This document shows positions 1-7,670 of a DNA stretch of 7,742 bases, piece by piece. The translations under genes were made by a program, and so were the position numbers. Source of the DNA: Synergistaceae bacterium (GTDB lineage Bacteria; Synergistota; Synergistia; Synergistales; Synergistaceae); the NCBI GenBank assembly GCA_012513245.1, contig JAAZCN010000376.1, forward strand, positions 1 to 7,742, in the 5' to 3' direction. Below the pieces are notes generated by a model, which saw only the letters and a program-made list of their open reading frames with translations, was not told where the DNA came from and ran no database searches. The number at the start of each line of letters is the position of its first letter. The first letter of the stretch is position 1.

Positions 1-167
1 AGCCTCGGTGATGCAAAATTGGAATGACGAAAATAAGAGGAGACCCTTTTCTTTAAGGATTTAGCCTTGCCGACGTAAATTATTTTGCCGTCCGGATCAC
101 GCATCATATATACTCCCGGTTTATCCGGAAATGTTTTTATATGGTTGAGAAGGTCTTCTTTTTTCAA
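1..167 (-). CDS. uvrC: UvrABC excinuclease subunit C, N-terminal fragment (gene runs off the left edge)
   Basis: UvrC makes the 3' and 5' incisions around bulky DNA lesions in nucleotide excision repair. Reading the reverse complement gives 55 residues that match the start of its GIY-YIG nuclease domain: PDKPGVYMM (residues 14-22) followed by [13 protein letters not shown] (29-41). The usual catalytic-domain residues are present as Y31, K34 and R41, by analogy with characterised UvrC. The rest of the protein lies outside the window. I chose the TTG at 167 because AAGGAA sits 7 nt upstream and the resulting lead-in before PGVY has the normal length for UvrC. An in-frame ATG at 206 would add 13 residues ([13 protein letters not shown]) but has no visible ribosome binding site. 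The gene is divergent from cysS. Confidence 0.9.
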   Translation of the reverse strand, partial: MKKEDLLNHIKTFPDKPGVYMMRDPDGKIIYVGKAKSLKKRVSSYFRHSNFASPR

Positions 168-255
168 AAAAATATTCCTTTCCGTGATTGCTGATGTCAG
201 GCTCATGGTATAGGATATCATAGTATGGTTAAAGTAGCATTCAGGAGGTGCCACA
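168..255. promoter_or_regulatory. Divergent uvrC/cysS intergenic region with possible promoters
   Basis: This 88-nt gap must hold the start signals for both divergent genes unless uvrC is driven from elsewhere. On the plus strand a weak sigma-70-like pair is visible: TTGCTG (188-193), a 17-nt spacer, and TAGGAT (211-216). TGGTATAGG at 206-214 could serve as an extended -10. On the minus strand TATGAT (222-217) is a fair -10 without a clear -35. The cysS ribosome binding site AGGAGG is at 243-248, 7 nt before the ATG. The hexamers are imperfect, so the promoter positions are tentative. Confidence 0.3.
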
Positions 256-1659
256 ATGGCTCTGGTAGTTTATAACGATCTGACAAGAAAAAAAGAACCA
301 TTTGAACCAATAGAAACAGGCAAGGTAAGATTTTACGTATGCGGGCCGACTGTATATGATTTCTTCCACATCGGCAACGCCAGACCTTTCGTACTTTTTG
401 ATATTTTTCGCAGATATCTTGAAGCAACAGGCTACGAGGTGACGTTCGTACAGAATTTCACAGACATAGACGATAAAATGATCAAACGCGCAAATGAAAT
501 GGGCATAACTGTCCCTGAACTGGCGGAAAAATTCATTGCCGAATATTTCGAGGATGCTGACGCACTGGGTATAAAAAGAGCTACGATACACCCCAGAGCG
601 ACCCACGAAATAGAGGAGATCATCAAGATCGTTAAAACTCTCATTGAGAAAGATCACGCCTATGAAAAGAACGGAGATGTCTACTTCTCGGTAGCCAGTT
701 TTCCCGAATACGGCAAACTCTCAAAACAGGGCATAGATGAACTTCTTAGCGGAGCAAGAATAGAAGTGGATGAAAAGAAGAACGATCCACTTGATTTTGC
801 GCTATGGAAGTCAAGCAAGCCCGGAGAGCCTTTCTGGGAGAGTCCGTGGGGCAAGGGCCGTCCGGGGTGGCACATTGAATGCAGTGCAATGTCCACAAAG
901 TATCTCGGAAATTCTATAGACATCCACGGAGGAGGAAGCGACCTCATCTTCCCCCATCACGAGAACGAAATAGCCCAGTCAGAGTGTGCTTCAGGATGCC
1001 GGTTCGTAAAATACTGGCTCCACAACGCATACATAATGATCGATAAAGAAAAAATGTCTAAATCACTTGGCAACTTCAAGACCGTGAGGGATATAAGAAA
1101 GAAATTCAACCCGTTGGTGCTTCGCTACTTCCTTTTGAGCGCGCACTACCGCTCACCCATCAATTTCTCAAAGGAAGGCCTGGATCAGGCACAGAGTGCT
1201 CTTGAGAGGATCAATAACTGCTATACTGACCTTAATTTTGCCGTAGCAAACCGTAAACCATGCGAGAGAGACAGTCTTCTTTCTGAGGCAATTATCAAAG
1301 CTCAAAAAGGATACTCGGATGCGATGGATGATGATTTCAACACAGCAGGAGCCCTTGGCAGCGTATTTGACGTTGTTAGGGCAGTCAATGTCCATCTGGC
1401 AGAGAATGACGGCTTTTTCGAGGAAGGAATAAAAGCGGCAAAAGAGTTTTTCGAAAATGTGAACAATGTCTTTGGTTTCTTTCAGAGCGAGTGCGAGGAA
1501 GATTCTGATGCAGAGATCGACGCACTCCTCGAGGAACGGGTCGGGGCCAGGGAATCGAAGAACTTCAAAAGATCTGACGAGATCAGGGATCTGTTGGCAG
1601 CAAAAGGAATAATAATTGAAGATACGCCGCAGGGCGCACGCTGGAAAAGACAGATATAG
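256..1659 (+). CDS. cysS: Cysteinyl-tRNA synthetase
   Basis: This class I aminoacyl-tRNA synthetase charges tRNA-Cys with cysteine in the cytoplasm. The 467-residue length is normal for the family (E. coli 461). The signature motifs are clear. The HIGH-type motif reads HIGN at residues 38-41, after the conserved [14 protein letters not shown] is at 266-270. The four zinc ligands that select cysteine are C29, C209 (in WHIECSAMS), H234 and E238 (in FPHHENE), matching the E. coli ligand positions almost exactly. The C-terminal helical anticodon-binding part (about 310-467) ends in ARWKRQI. The ATG is preceded by AGGAGG at 7 nt spacing. The gene stands alone, divergent from uvrC and convergent with the AOR cluster, and is followed by a strong hairpin. 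Nothing is unusual in it. Confidence 0.98.
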   Translation: MALVVYNDLTRKKEPFEPIETGKVRFYVCGPTVYDFFHIGNARPFVLFDIFRRYLEATGYEVTFVQNFTDIDDKMIKRANEMGITVPELAEKFIAEYFEDADALGIKRATIHPRATHEIEEIIKIVKTLIEKDHAYEKNGDVYFSVASFPEYGKLSKQGIDELLSGARIEVDEKKNDPLDFALWKSSKPGEPFWESPWGKGRPGWHIECSAMSTKYLGNSIDIHGGGSDLIFPHHENEIAQSECASGCRFVKYWLHNAYIMIDKEKMSKSLGNFKTVRDIRKKFNPLVLRYFLLSAHYRSPINFSKEGLDQAQSALERINNCYTDLNFAVANRKPCERDSLLSEAIIKAQKGYSDAMDDDFNTAGALGSVFDVVRAVNVHLAENDGFFEEGIKAAKEFFENVNNVFGFFQSECEEDSDAEIDALLEERVGARESKNFKRSDEIRDLLAAKGIIIEDTPQGARWKRQI

Positions 1660-1700
1660 AGAAAACCTGACCACCGGGATCCACGAATAATGAACAAGCA

Positions 1701-1729
1701 CGCCCCGGACTTAACTAAGTTCCGGGGCG
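1701..1729. terminator. Bidirectional hairpin terminator between convergent cysS and moaD-like genes
   Basis: CGCCCCGGA (1701-1709) pairs perfectly with TCCGGGGCG (1721-1729), giving a 9-bp GC-rich stem. The inner ACTTA/TAAGT bases (1709-1720) can extend it if T1721 bulges out. It lies 41 nt past the cysS stop and about 30 nt past the end of the minus-strand moaD-like gene, so it can serve both. The T-runs are weak on both sides (GTTCTTGC on plus, TGCTTGTTC on minus). Confidence 0.75.
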
Positions 1730-1759
1730 TTCTTGCAGATAAAGTTAAACGGATGCTCT

Positions 1760-2032
1760 CTAACCTCCGCCGATAAGCGGAAAAATCCTTACGTCGTCTC
1801 CGTCTTTAAGGGGAGTATCGTCCTTTTGAAGATGGAGCATATGGTGACCGTTCACGAGGATGTTGACCCTTTTGGAAATCTTGTCTCCATCCATGCAGAA
1901 CTCACGGAATTTCTCCCCGTACTTCACGTTCAGATCCTCCATAAGGAGTCCAAGAGTCGGCCTTAAGGGCATCGTTATCTCCTTGGTGCCAACCATAGTC
2001 CTGATATTTGCAAAAAAACCGACTTTTATCAA
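1760..2032 (-). CDS. MoaD/ThiS-family sulfur carrier protein, probably for tungstopterin synthesis
   Basis: This is a small beta-grasp protein of about 90 residues. MoaD-type proteins carry a C-terminal thiocarboxylate that supplies the dithiolene sulfurs of molybdopterin or tungstopterin. The evidence is the IKVGFFANIR opening strand, the conserved VNILVNGHH stretch, KDGDDVRIFPLIGGG at the end, and the obligatory terminal Gly-Gly (here three glycines). I chose the TTG at 2032 because GAGGAG (2042-2047) sits 9 nt upstream and the protein then begins at the first beta strand, as usual in the family. An ATG at 2062 would add ten residues (MDPLREECNN) that resemble nothing in the family. The gene follows AOR on the same strand after about 122 nt, as MoaD-like AorD accompanies other AOR operons. 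It is therefore likely dedicated to the AOR cofactor. A ThiS or other sulfur-carrier role is possible but less likely here. Confidence 0.87.
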   Translation of the reverse strand: MIKVGFFANIRTMVGTKEITMPLRPTLGLLMEDLNVKYGEKFREFCMDGDKISKRVNILVNGHHMLHLQKDDTPLKDGDDVRIFPLIGGG

Positions 2033-2100
2033 GTTATTACACTCCTCACGAAGCGGGTCCATTCCGACTTCCGAAATGCGGCTGACTCGATGTTAAATCA

Positions 2101-2140
2101 GGATCCGCCCGCAATATATTTAATTTGATAGGGCGGATCT
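2101..2140 (-). other. Stem-loop between AOR and the moaD-like gene
   Basis: GATCCGCCC (2102-2110) and GGGCGGATC (2131-2139) are perfect inverted repeats of 9 bp, with a wobble pair possible outside. They enclose a 20-nt loop of almost only A and T. The structure starts 15 nt past the AOR stop. On the minus strand it is followed by CTGATTTAAC, so it lacks the run of U expected of a standard terminator. It may be a partial terminator or 3'-end stabiliser for AOR mRNA, and the AT-rich loop could also hold a -10 element for moaD. The function is not established. Confidence 0.55.
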
Positions 2141-2154
2141 CAGAAATTACAGGG

Positions 2155-3969
2155 CTAGAGCGGCATAAACTCCCTGAGTCCGAGAGCTTCAAGTTTTTCA
2201 GGTGTCGGGACTCCGTTTTCATCCCAACCCCTTGCCTCGTAATAAAGAGGGAGCATTTCAGGAACACGGCTTACATTACCCTTCATCGGACCTGAGCTGA
2301 TAGGATCGTTGAACATTCTTACAGGCAGGGTATCGTCTGCTTTGGTATATCCAACGCTAAGGTTATACAGTTTTTCCAGGTTATATATCCTTTCACCCAC
2401 CATGACGATATCGTCAGCTGAGAATTCGATGCCTGAGGCTCCTGTGATCTCATCTGCGATAGCGGGAGCACCGAGTGCGAATGTCGTAAAGAGGCACATG
2501 CCTGCGGAGTCGACTGCTGCAGTAAGATCTTGGAACCCCTTGACCCATGCCGGTTTTTCAACAATAGACTGCTGATCGAGTTTTTCCGGCAGACCAAGTA
2601 TTTCAGGAGATATAGTATATCCGCGAACGTGGCATCCTCCCCTGTTTGAAGTAGCGTAATTGAGTCCTATCCCCTGGATGCCGCGAGGGTCATATGCCGG
2701 CATTTCCTGCTTTTTTGCTGTCATTGAAAATTCGGGATGTCCAAATTTACTAGTCATCCTGAATGAACCCTCTGCAAGTTCGTTGCCGAAGCCCTTGCGG
2801 TATGCGGTTGCCTCTACAAGGGCTATGATGGCATCTTCACTGCCGAACTTAAGCTCGTATCCGACTTCATCCTTTCCTATGGCACCTGCTTCATATAGCT
2901 CCATAGCTGCTGCTATAGTACTGCCCATTGTTATCGTGTCGAGTCCTAATTCGTTGCAGATAAAGTTGGCCTTGTTTACGACATCGATGTTGTCTATGCA
3001 GCAGGCAGGTCCGAATGACCATACTGTCTCATATTCAGGCCCTTCGCCTTCACCGGCGTATTTGCCTTCGCTCCATGCTACCCTGCCGCATCCTATCGAG
3101 CAGTAGGCACATGCTTTATTCTTGTGCAACCTTGTCGCAGCAAGTGTTTCTCCTCCAATTTTATCTGCGGTTTCGAAATGTGATTCCTGGAAATTCTTTG
3201 TTGGCAGTGAACCCACTGAGTTGAGGATGTTCAAGAGAACGTTAGTTCCAAACGCAGGGAGTCCACCGCTCGTAACAGCGTTTTCCTTGAGCAGTTTTTT
3301 GCTTGCTCTTACTGCCGCCAGGAACTTATCTTTGTCTCCTACCTTTACTCCTTTGGTCCCTCTCACAACGATAGCTTTAAGGTTCTTGGAGCCCATAACG
3401 GCTCCTACACCGCTGCGTCCTGCTGCCCTATGGTCATCGTTCATTATGCTTGAGAATAAAACTTTGTTCTCTCCCGCGGGACCAATGCACGCCACTTTTG
3501 CGTCAGGATCATGTTTTGCAAGGAGAGCCGCTGTTGTCTCAGGAACATTCTTCCCCCAGAGGTCTGACGCGTCGCAAAGTTCCGCTGTTCCGTTGTAGAT
3601 GTTCAAATAGACTGGTTTTGGCGATTGTCCTTCAAAAATGATCATGTCATACCCGGCATACTTGAGTTCCGGACCCCAGTACCCTCCGGAATTGGATCCG
3701 GCAAGTGTGCCGTTAAGAGGAGCACGGGTGACTACTTCGTATCTGCCTGTGCTTGAACCCATTGTACCTGTGAGCACTCCCGTTGCAAATATCAGGTTGT
3801 TCTCAGGTCCTAAAGGATCTACACCCGGCTTGACTTCTTTCATGTAGTAATAGACACCCAGACCTCTGGATCCGAGGTATTTCTTTGCCGCTTCCATATC
3901 GAGAGCTTCTTTTTTAACAGTTCCTTCAGTAAGGTCAACTCTCAAAATTGTCCCTGTCCAGCCTGCCAT
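2155..3969 (-). CDS. aor: Aldehyde:ferredoxin oxidoreductase, tungsten-dependent catalytic subunit
   Basis: This 604-residue protein matches Pyrococcus furiosus AOR along its whole length as I recall that sequence (605 residues). It oxidises aldehydes to carboxylic acids at a tungsten bis-pterin centre and passes electrons to a ferredoxin-type carrier. The proximal [4Fe-4S] ligands are C287, C290, C294 (CAYCSIGC) and C492 (SAGMCLF), each within one or two positions of the Pyrococcus ligands. The active-site pair E312 (GPEYET) and H447 (GGCHVRG) also aligns. Pterin-binding signatures include [16 protein letters not shown] (93-108), [19 protein letters not shown] (182-200) and AYDPRG (425-430). 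It belongs to the canonical AOR clade by motif, not BamB-like. The ATG is backed by GGAGGTGAG embedded in the end of the ferredoxin gene, whose stop is 1 nt away, so the two are translationally coupled. Tungsten rather than molybdenum is inferred from the family. Confidence 0.96.
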   Translation of the reverse strand: MAGWTGTILRVDLTEGTVKKEALDMEAAKKYLGSRGLGVYYYMKEVKPGVDPLGPENNLIFATGVLTGTMGSSTGRYEVVTRAPLNGTLAGSNSGGYWGPELKYAGYDMIIFEGQSPKPVYLNIYNGTAELCDASDLWGKNVPETTAALLAKHDPDAKVACIGPAGENKVLFSSIMNDDHRAAGRSGVGAVMGSKNLKAIVVRGTKGVKVGDKDKFLAAVRASKKLLKENAVTSGGLPAFGTNVLLNILNSVGSLPTKNFQESHFETADKIGGETLAATRLHKNKACAYCSIGCGRVAWSEGKYAGEGEGPEYETVWSFGPACCIDNIDVVNKANFICNELGLDTITMGSTIAAAMELYEAGAIGKDEVGYELKFGSEDAIIALVEATAYRKGFGNELAEGSFRMTSKFGHPEFSMTAKKQEMPAYDPRGIQGIGLNYATSNRGGCHVRGYTISPEILGLPEKLDQQSIVEKPAWVKGFQDLTAAVDSAGMCLFTTFALGAPAIADEITGASGIEFSADDIVMVGERIYNLEKLYNLSVGYTKADDTLPVRMFNDPISSGPMKGNVSRVPEMLPLYYEARGWDENGVPTPEKLEALGLREFMPL

Positions 3970-3970
3970 A

Positions 3971-4447
3971 TTACCTCACCTCCTCAAGAGCCTGTTTCAT
4001 TTTGGCTGAGAATGCTTTTTTTCTGTTAAGAGTAGCGGTATCTGCAGGGAGGTATTCAATTGCCTCTGTTGGGCAGAATTCCACGCAGAGAGGCTCTCCG
4101 CCGCAGTGGTTACATTTTATTGCTACCTTGGCGACCCTGTCGAAAGCGATATTTCCGAAAGGACATGCCATAACGCACATCCTGCATCCAATACACTTAT
4201 CCTCATCAACATTTATGACTCCGGTCTCTTCGTCACGGACGAGGGCATTTGTTTTGCAGACCGCCATGCATGCGGCCTCTTCACACTGGAAACACATCAG
4301 CGGAACATTCTTTCCCTTGTCAAACCTGAAGACATTGACTCTTGATATTGCGGGCCTGAACTCTCCGTTTTGAGACAGTGAACAGGCCAGTTCACAGGTC
4401 CCGCAGCCGATACATTTCTCCGGCGATGTTATAAGTAACATTTCCAT
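3971..4447 (-). CDS. Four-cluster [4Fe-4S] ferredoxin subunit of AOR (AorA/HycB/CooF-like)
   Basis: This 158-residue electron-transfer subunit has sixteen cysteines in four ferredoxin-type sets: C12/15/18/22, C52/55/60/64, C85/88/91/95 and C112/115/121/125. The spacing (sets two and four with a longer gap before the third Cys) is that of the polyferredoxin-like beta subunits of molybdo- and tungsto-enzymes such as HycB, CooF and AorA. No signal peptide or membrane segment is visible, so it is cytoplasmic. It should wire the AOR cluster to downstream acceptors, here probably the NADH module encoded just upstream. The ATG at 4447 has GGGAGG (4456-4461) 8 nt before it; a second ATG two codons in is possible. 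Its TAA is followed after 1 nt by the AOR start. The C-terminal 25 residues are charged and helical, with no cluster motif. Confidence 0.94.
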   Translation of the reverse strand: MEMLLITSPEKCIGCGTCELACSLSQNGEFRPAISRVNVFRFDKGKNVPLMCFQCEEAACMAVCKTNALVRDEETGVINVDEDKCIGCRMCVMACPFGNIAFDRVAKVAIKCNHCGGEPLCVEFCPTEAIEYLPADTATLNRKKAFSAKMKQALEEVR

Positions 4448-4475
4448 GCCGCATTCCTCCCTGTACTTTTCTGAT

Positions 4476-4494
4476 CCCCCGCAACTTACGGGGG
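4476..4494 (-). other. GC-rich hairpin just upstream of the ferredoxin ribosome binding site
   Basis: CCCCCG (4476-4481) pairs with CGGGGG (4489-4494) around a 7-nt loop. On the minus-strand mRNA it would lie about 14 nt before the GGGAGG site of the ferredoxin gene. It could shape translation initiation or protect the 5' end of a processed transcript. I see no sigma-70-like promoter between it and the terminator-like hairpin at 4511-4533. Confidence 0.45.
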
Positions 4495-4510
4495 TGTTAT
4501 TAAGGCAAAA

Positions 4511-4533
4511 GGAGACCCTTCCGAAGGGTCTCC
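4511..4533 (-). terminator. Perfect hairpin with T-tract between the NADH module and the AOR module
   Basis: GGAGACCCTT (4511-4520) and AAGGGTCTCC (4524-4533) form a 10-bp perfect stem with a 3-nt loop. Read on the minus strand it is followed by TTTTGCC, the form of a modest intrinsic terminator for the nuoE-nuoF-nuoG-like genes. It is followed on the plus side by TTCTTTG, but no plus-strand gene ends here. No clear promoter lies between it and the ferredoxin gene, so it may act as a partial terminator or attenuator inside one operon. Confidence 0.7.
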
Positions 4534-4549
4534 TTCTTTGCTAACGGCA

Positions 4550-4607
4550 GGCGGCGGGATCACTCCCGCTGCCCAATGCCCGGAATTTCTACGTGAGATA
4601 TGCCGGG
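4550..4607 (-). other. Two further stem-loops in the gap after the nuoG-like gene
   Basis: GCGGGA (4554-4559) pairs with TCCCGC (4564-4569) over a TCAC loop. The stem extends to 10 bp (4550-4573) with one G-T pair. Next to it CCCGG (4579-4583) pairs with CCGGG (4603-4607) around a 19-nt loop. Together with 4511-4533 and 4476-4494 this gives four hairpins in about 130 nt of non-coding DNA. No ORF is supported here. The region could be a structured leader or mRNA-processing element for the AOR genes, but I do not recognise a known RNA family. Confidence 0.4.
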
Positions 4608-4632
4608 TCGAAGGGTAATTATTAAAAAGCTT

Positions 4633-5373
4633 TTATTTCTTTTGAGACTCTGTTAAAAACTTGACGCTTTCAATATATTTCTGGCAATGATCGCAGTGAT
4701 CACGGTCATTCTCTGCCCTGCCTGCCCAATCAAGCATCTCTTTTGTCGCAAAGTAAATGCCGCACCTTTTGCACTGAAGGACATCAAATTCTTTGTGCCA
4801 TATATTTCTTTTTCCCGGTGATTCCTCGTATGTTATCTTTCCTGTCGGACATACTGTGGCGCATGAAAGACAGCCTATGCAGGCATCTGTCTCGAGTTCG
4901 TAAGGGGTCGCCACATGTCTGTCGAAACCTCTGCCTACGAGCTCTATTGCTTTTGTTCCGTTTGCTTCGCATGCTCTTACGCAGCGCCCGCACCTGATAC
5001 AAAGATCAGGCTCCGGAGCAAATCTCTCCTCGCGTTTAACGTCATATTTAGAACAGAGCTGCTGGATGATCGGAGATTTCGGGTTTCTGTTTACCAAAAG
5101 CTGTAAGACTGTCTTTCTGGCCTTTTTTGCTCTTTCTGACTCGGTCTCTACAGAAATGTTTCCGGTGATAGGGAACATACATGAGGCTACGATCTTTTTG
5201 CTGCCCCTGTCCTCTATTTCTACAGAACAAACCCTGCAGTTGCCCTCGGGACTGAGACCTTCGTGGTTGCAAAGAGCCGGGATATCTATACCGTTTGTCT
5301 GGGCAGCGTGCAATATCGTTGTCCCTTTTTCCACCTTTAACGGTATGCCGTTGATAGTTATCTCAATCATCAT
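4633..5373 (-). CDS. NuoG/HoxU-like iron-sulfur subunit with [2Fe-2S] and two [4Fe-4S] clusters
   Basis: This 246-residue protein begins with a plant-type [2Fe-2S] ferredoxin domain (residues 1-80; C35, C46, C49, C65). A linker (80-120) follows, then a two-cluster domain with C125/128/131/135 and C165/168/171/175. It ends in an extra CKRC (201-204) and CDHC (227-230) pair that looks like a small zinc-ribbon or rubredoxin-type metal site. In NuoG and HydA relatives the linker carries a His-ligated HxxxCxxCxxxxxC cluster; here only C107 remains, so that cluster is lost. No molybdopterin or hydrogenase domain follows. It should relay electrons between the NuoF-like flavoprotein and the AOR ferredoxin. 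It overlaps the nuoF-like gene by 11 nt, with AGAGGTGA just upstream of twin ATG codons (5373 and 5370), either of which could start it. Confidence 0.92.
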   Translation of the reverse strand: MMIEITINGIPLKVEKGTTILHAAQTNGIDIPALCNHEGLSPEGNCRVCSVEIEDRGSKKIVASCMFPITGNISVETESERAKKARKTVLQLLVNRNPKSPIIQQLCSKYDVKREERFAPEPDLCIRCGRCVRACEANGTKAIELVGRGFDRHVATPYELETDACIGCLSCATVCPTGKITYEESPGKRNIWHKEFDVLQCKRCGIYFATKEMLDWAGRAENDRDHCDHCQKYIESVKFLTESQKK

Positions 5374-7117
5374 CGATCACCTCTTTCTTACAGACTCCTG
5401 ATCTGCAAAAATGCTCTTTTTCGTGTTCGATGTATTCTTGTCTGAAATATCTTATCGTAGACAATACCGGATTGGCAGCAGACTGCCCTAATGCACAAAG
5501 GGACGTATCTGAGATGCCCACGGCAAGCTCTTCAAGTGCCTGGGTATCGCCTTCCTGACCTTTTCCGTTCGTAAGATCGTGGAGTATCATCTGCATTTTT
5601 TTCAGGCCTTCCCTGCAGGGGACGCATTTGCCACATGATTCTTCAACAAGGAAATCGATGAAGTAACGCGCTATGTCTACCATACAGGTCTTGTCGTCCA
5701 TTACTATCATGCCGCCCGAACCCATCATCGACCCTGCTTCGGTGAGGCTGTCAAAGTCTACCGGGGTGTCAAGCATAGATCTCGGAAGGCATCCGCCTGA
5801 TGGACCCCCGGTCTGGACGGCTTTGAAAGGACGATTTTTGGCTACTCCTCCGCCAATATCGTAAATTATCTGCCTCAGGGTCGTTCCCAATGGTACCTCG
5901 ACAAGTCCTGTATTTTTGACCTTGCCTACAAGGGCGAAGACCTTAGTGCCTGAATTGTTTTCAGTTCCAATGTTACTGAACCATTCTGAACCATTTGTGA
6001 TGATATGGGGAACGTTTGCCCAAGTCTCTACGTTGTTGAGCACTGTAGGAGATTCCCAGAGGCCCTTTTCTGTGGATCTTATATACTTTACCCTCGGGAC
6101 TCCGGGTTTTCCCTCTATAGAGGTCATAAGTGCCGTAGACTCACCGCAGACAAAAGCGCCTCCGCCTTTGCTGATCTCTACATGGAAATCAAAACCTGTG
6201 TCGAGAATGTTAGTACCGAGCAATCCGACATCTTCGAGATTCTTTATAGAGTTTGCAAGCCTTTTAACGGCCAGCGGATATTCATGCCTTACATATATAA
6301 AGCCTTCACTGGAACCGATCGCGTAAGCACCGATAGTGAGCCCCTCTATGACAGAATAAGGATCGCCTTCCATAAGCGCTCTGTCCATAAATGCACCCGG
6401 GTCACCCTCGTCACCGTTAACAAGCACGTAACGCTTCTCTGAAACTGAATTACGGCAGGATTCCCACTTTACTCCTGTCGGGAAACCGCCGCCGCCCCTG
6501 CCTCTCAGTCCTGAGGCCTTAACTTCACTGCAAACTTCCTCAGGGGTCATCGACTCCAATGCTTTCAAAAGACCTGAATATCCACCGTGGAAGATGTAAT
6601 CTTCGAGATCGAGCGGAGCCATGGTGGTCATTTTGCCAAGGACAAGTTTTTTCTGTTTTGCAAGAAAAGGTATGTTTTCTGCGATCGGATCTTCTGCAGG
6701 TTTCCCATCATGTCCGGACATCGCCTTGGGCTTGTATGGCCTGCCCTCTTTGATAGATTCGAGTATCCCGTTTACGTCATCGGGAGTAACTTTTTGGTAA
6801 TACCAACCGTCAGGTTCCACATGGACTATAGGGCCATTTTCGCAAGGGCCCATGCATCCTGTCATACCTGCCCTGACATTAATGTCACTGTTCTTTTCCT
6901 CATGTTGGGTCTGTATTTTAAGGCTGTGCCAAAATGTGTGGCTGTCATCAGAAGATTTTTTTTTGTTTACAGCTTTGGCAAATTCTTCAGCAAGGACCAT
7001 ACTTCCATTCGCAACACAGCCCGGTCCTCCGCATATCCAAATCTCTTTCCCTGTTTTTAATTTTTCGGATAGAGCTTTTTTATAATTTTTTAATTCAGAA
7101 AGAGTGTTGAATTTCAT
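5363..7117 (-). CDS. NuoF/HydB-like NADH-binding flavoprotein with N-terminal [2Fe-2S] domain
   Basis: This 584-residue subunit should bind NAD(H) and FMN. An N-terminal thioredoxin-like [2Fe-2S] domain (about 22-125) has C29/C34 and C88/C92, as in HydB of bifurcating hydrogenases and unlike respiratory NuoF. The NADH/FMN core follows: [16 protein letters not shown] (203-218) and [20 protein letters not shown] (234-253). Then come [14 protein letters not shown] and the [4Fe-4S] site C495/C498/C501 (ESCGKCVPC) with C541 (SLCALG). The chain stops at CRSGVC (571-576) and ten residues more. HydB proteins normally continue from here into a two-cluster ferredoxin tail. The ATG at 7117 overlaps the nuoE stop as ATGA and has AAGGAG 8 nt upstream; an ATG at 7189 in the same frame lies inside nuoE and is rejected. 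No second flavin site is visible. Confidence 0.95.
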   Translation of the reverse strand: MKFNTLSELKNYKKALSEKLKTGKEIWICGGPGCVANGSMVLAEEFAKAVNKKKSSDDSHTFWHSLKIQTQHEEKNSDINVRAGMTGCMGPCENGPIVHVEPDGWYYQKVTPDDVNGILESIKEGRPYKPKAMSGHDGKPAEDPIAENIPFLAKQKKLVLGKMTTMAPLDLEDYIFHGGYSGLLKALESMTPEEVCSEVKASGLRGRGGGGFPTGVKWESCRNSVSEKRYVLVNGDEGDPGAFMDRALMEGDPYSVIEGLTIGAYAIGSSEGFIYVRHEYPLAVKRLANSIKNLEDVGLLGTNILDTGFDFHVEISKGGGAFVCGESTALMTSIEGKPGVPRVKYIRSTEKGLWESPTVLNNVETWANVPHIITNGSEWFSNIGTENNSGTKVFALVGKVKNTGLVEVPLGTTLRQIIYDIGGGVAKNRPFKAVQTGGPSGGCLPRSMLDTPVDFDSLTEAGSMMGSGGMIVMDDKTCMVDIARYFIDFLVEESCGKCVPCREGLKKMQMILHDLTNGKGQEGDTQALEELAVGISDTSLCALGQSAANPVLSTIRYFRQEYIEHEKEHFCRSGVCKKEVIDDD

Positions 7118-7575
7118 GAAGAAAACTCCTTTGCGAGAAGCTCTGCTACTTTGGAGGGTTCCATCTTGCCAAAAGAATTTTCGCCGCATGTTACGACCGG
7201 CGCAAGCGCACAGGCACCGACACAGTTTACTGTTTCAAGTGTGTATTCGCCGTCTTCTGTAACTCCGCCTATCTTGACATCAAGCTGTTTTTCAAGTTCT
7301 TCAAGAACTGCGGCAGAACCGCGCAAATGACATGCAGTACCCATACAGACACAAATTATCCTGCGACCCTTTTTCTCTTGACTCAGAGTCCGGTAAAATG
7401 TCACAACAGCAAATACACGGCTTTCAGAAACTCCCAAGTACTCCGCTGCAGCGCGCATAGCTTCAATTGAAATGTATTTTTCTGATTCCTGGATATCGAG
7501 AAGAATTGCAAGCAAATATCTGGGATCTTGCCTATATTTATGCAAAATCTCAGCGATTCGATCGATCTCCCCCAA
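7114..7575 (-). CDS. NuoE/HydC-like [2Fe-2S] subunit
   Basis: This 153-residue thioredoxin-fold subunit partners the NuoF-like flavoprotein. The helical N-terminal part (about 1-65, with [14 protein letters not shown] and [16 protein letters not shown]) is typical of the family. The [2Fe-2S] ligands are C77 and C82 ([11 protein letters not shown]) and C118 and C122 ([11 protein letters not shown]). C75 and C130 are extra. It is the first gene of the NADH module and ends in an ATGA overlap with the next gene. The best start is the TTG at 7575, since no ATG is available upstream before a stop and [10 protein letters not shown] matches the usual N-terminus. GAGGGGG (7584-7590) lies 8 nt before it. 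Separate small NuoE-like subunits of this kind occur in NADH dehydrogenases, HydABC hydrogenases, formate dehydrogenases and Bam/AOR-type complexes; here the neighbours favour the last. Confidence 0.94.
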   Translation of the reverse strand: MGEIDRIAEILHKYRQDPRYLLAILLDIQESEKYISIEAMRAAAEYLGVSESRVFAVVTFYRTLSQEKKGRRIICVCMGTACHLRGSAAVLEELEKQLDVKIGGVTEDGEYTLETVNCVGACALAPVVTCGENSFGKMEPSKVAELLAKEFSS

Positions 7576-7620
7576 AAAGACCGCCCCCTCGCTATACGGT
7601 TATTTAACTTACATATATAC

Positions 7621-7670
7621 ATATTAAGATTAACACTGGCCCATTGAAAGTCAAGCCGGAATATTAAGAT
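7621..7670. repeat. Exact 10-bp direct repeat ATATTAAGAT, 40 bp apart
   Basis: The two copies (7621-7630 and 7661-7670) are identical and start 40 bp apart, close to four helical turns. They flank the candidate -35 element upstream of the nuoE-like gene. They could be operator half-sites, but AT-rich 10-mers can recur by chance. Confidence 0.4.

Noticed and set aside
39..50. GGAGACCCTTTT near the left edge, matching one arm of the terminator hairpin at 4511
   Set aside because: It lies inside uvrC coding sequence, has no partner arm, and a 10-base match at this distance is probably chance.
1168..1701. Minus-strand open frame of 177 codons opposite the 3' part of cysS
   Set aside because: cysS is complete and canonical; the antisense translation shows no domain and has no ribosome binding site context.
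2660..3106. Plus-strand open frames across the AOR gene, such as 2660-3106 and 3122-3598
   Set aside because: They are antisense shadows of the strongly supported AOR frame, with low-complexity Ser/Pro/Leu-rich translations and no recognisable domain.
4534..4632. Possible molybdenum/tungsten-cofactor riboswitch upstream of the ferredoxin gene
   Set aside because: The context is tempting, but I could not match the hairpins to the conserved Moco RNA sequence from memory, so I list only the stems.
4625..4634. AAAAGCTTTT palindrome at the end of the nuoG-like gene as a terminator
   Set aside because: The stem is only A-T pairs around GC, overlaps the stop codon and is too weak; the real candidate is at 4511-4533.
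7118..7189. Upstream ATG at 7189 extending the NuoF-like protein by 24 residues
   Set aside because: The extension lies in a second frame of the nuoE-like gene and has no family resemblance. The ATG at 7117 has an ATGA overlap and a good ribosome binding site.
1760..7575. Respiratory complex I (nuo) operon
   Set aside because: There are no membrane subunits, no NuoB/C/D/I, and the NuoF-like protein has the HydB-type N-terminal [2Fe-2S] domain. The neighbours are AOR genes.
1760..7575. HydABC-type electron-bifurcating hydrogenase
   Set aside because: No H-cluster motifs are present in the NuoG-like protein, which is only 246 residues; no hydrogenase gene lies in the window.
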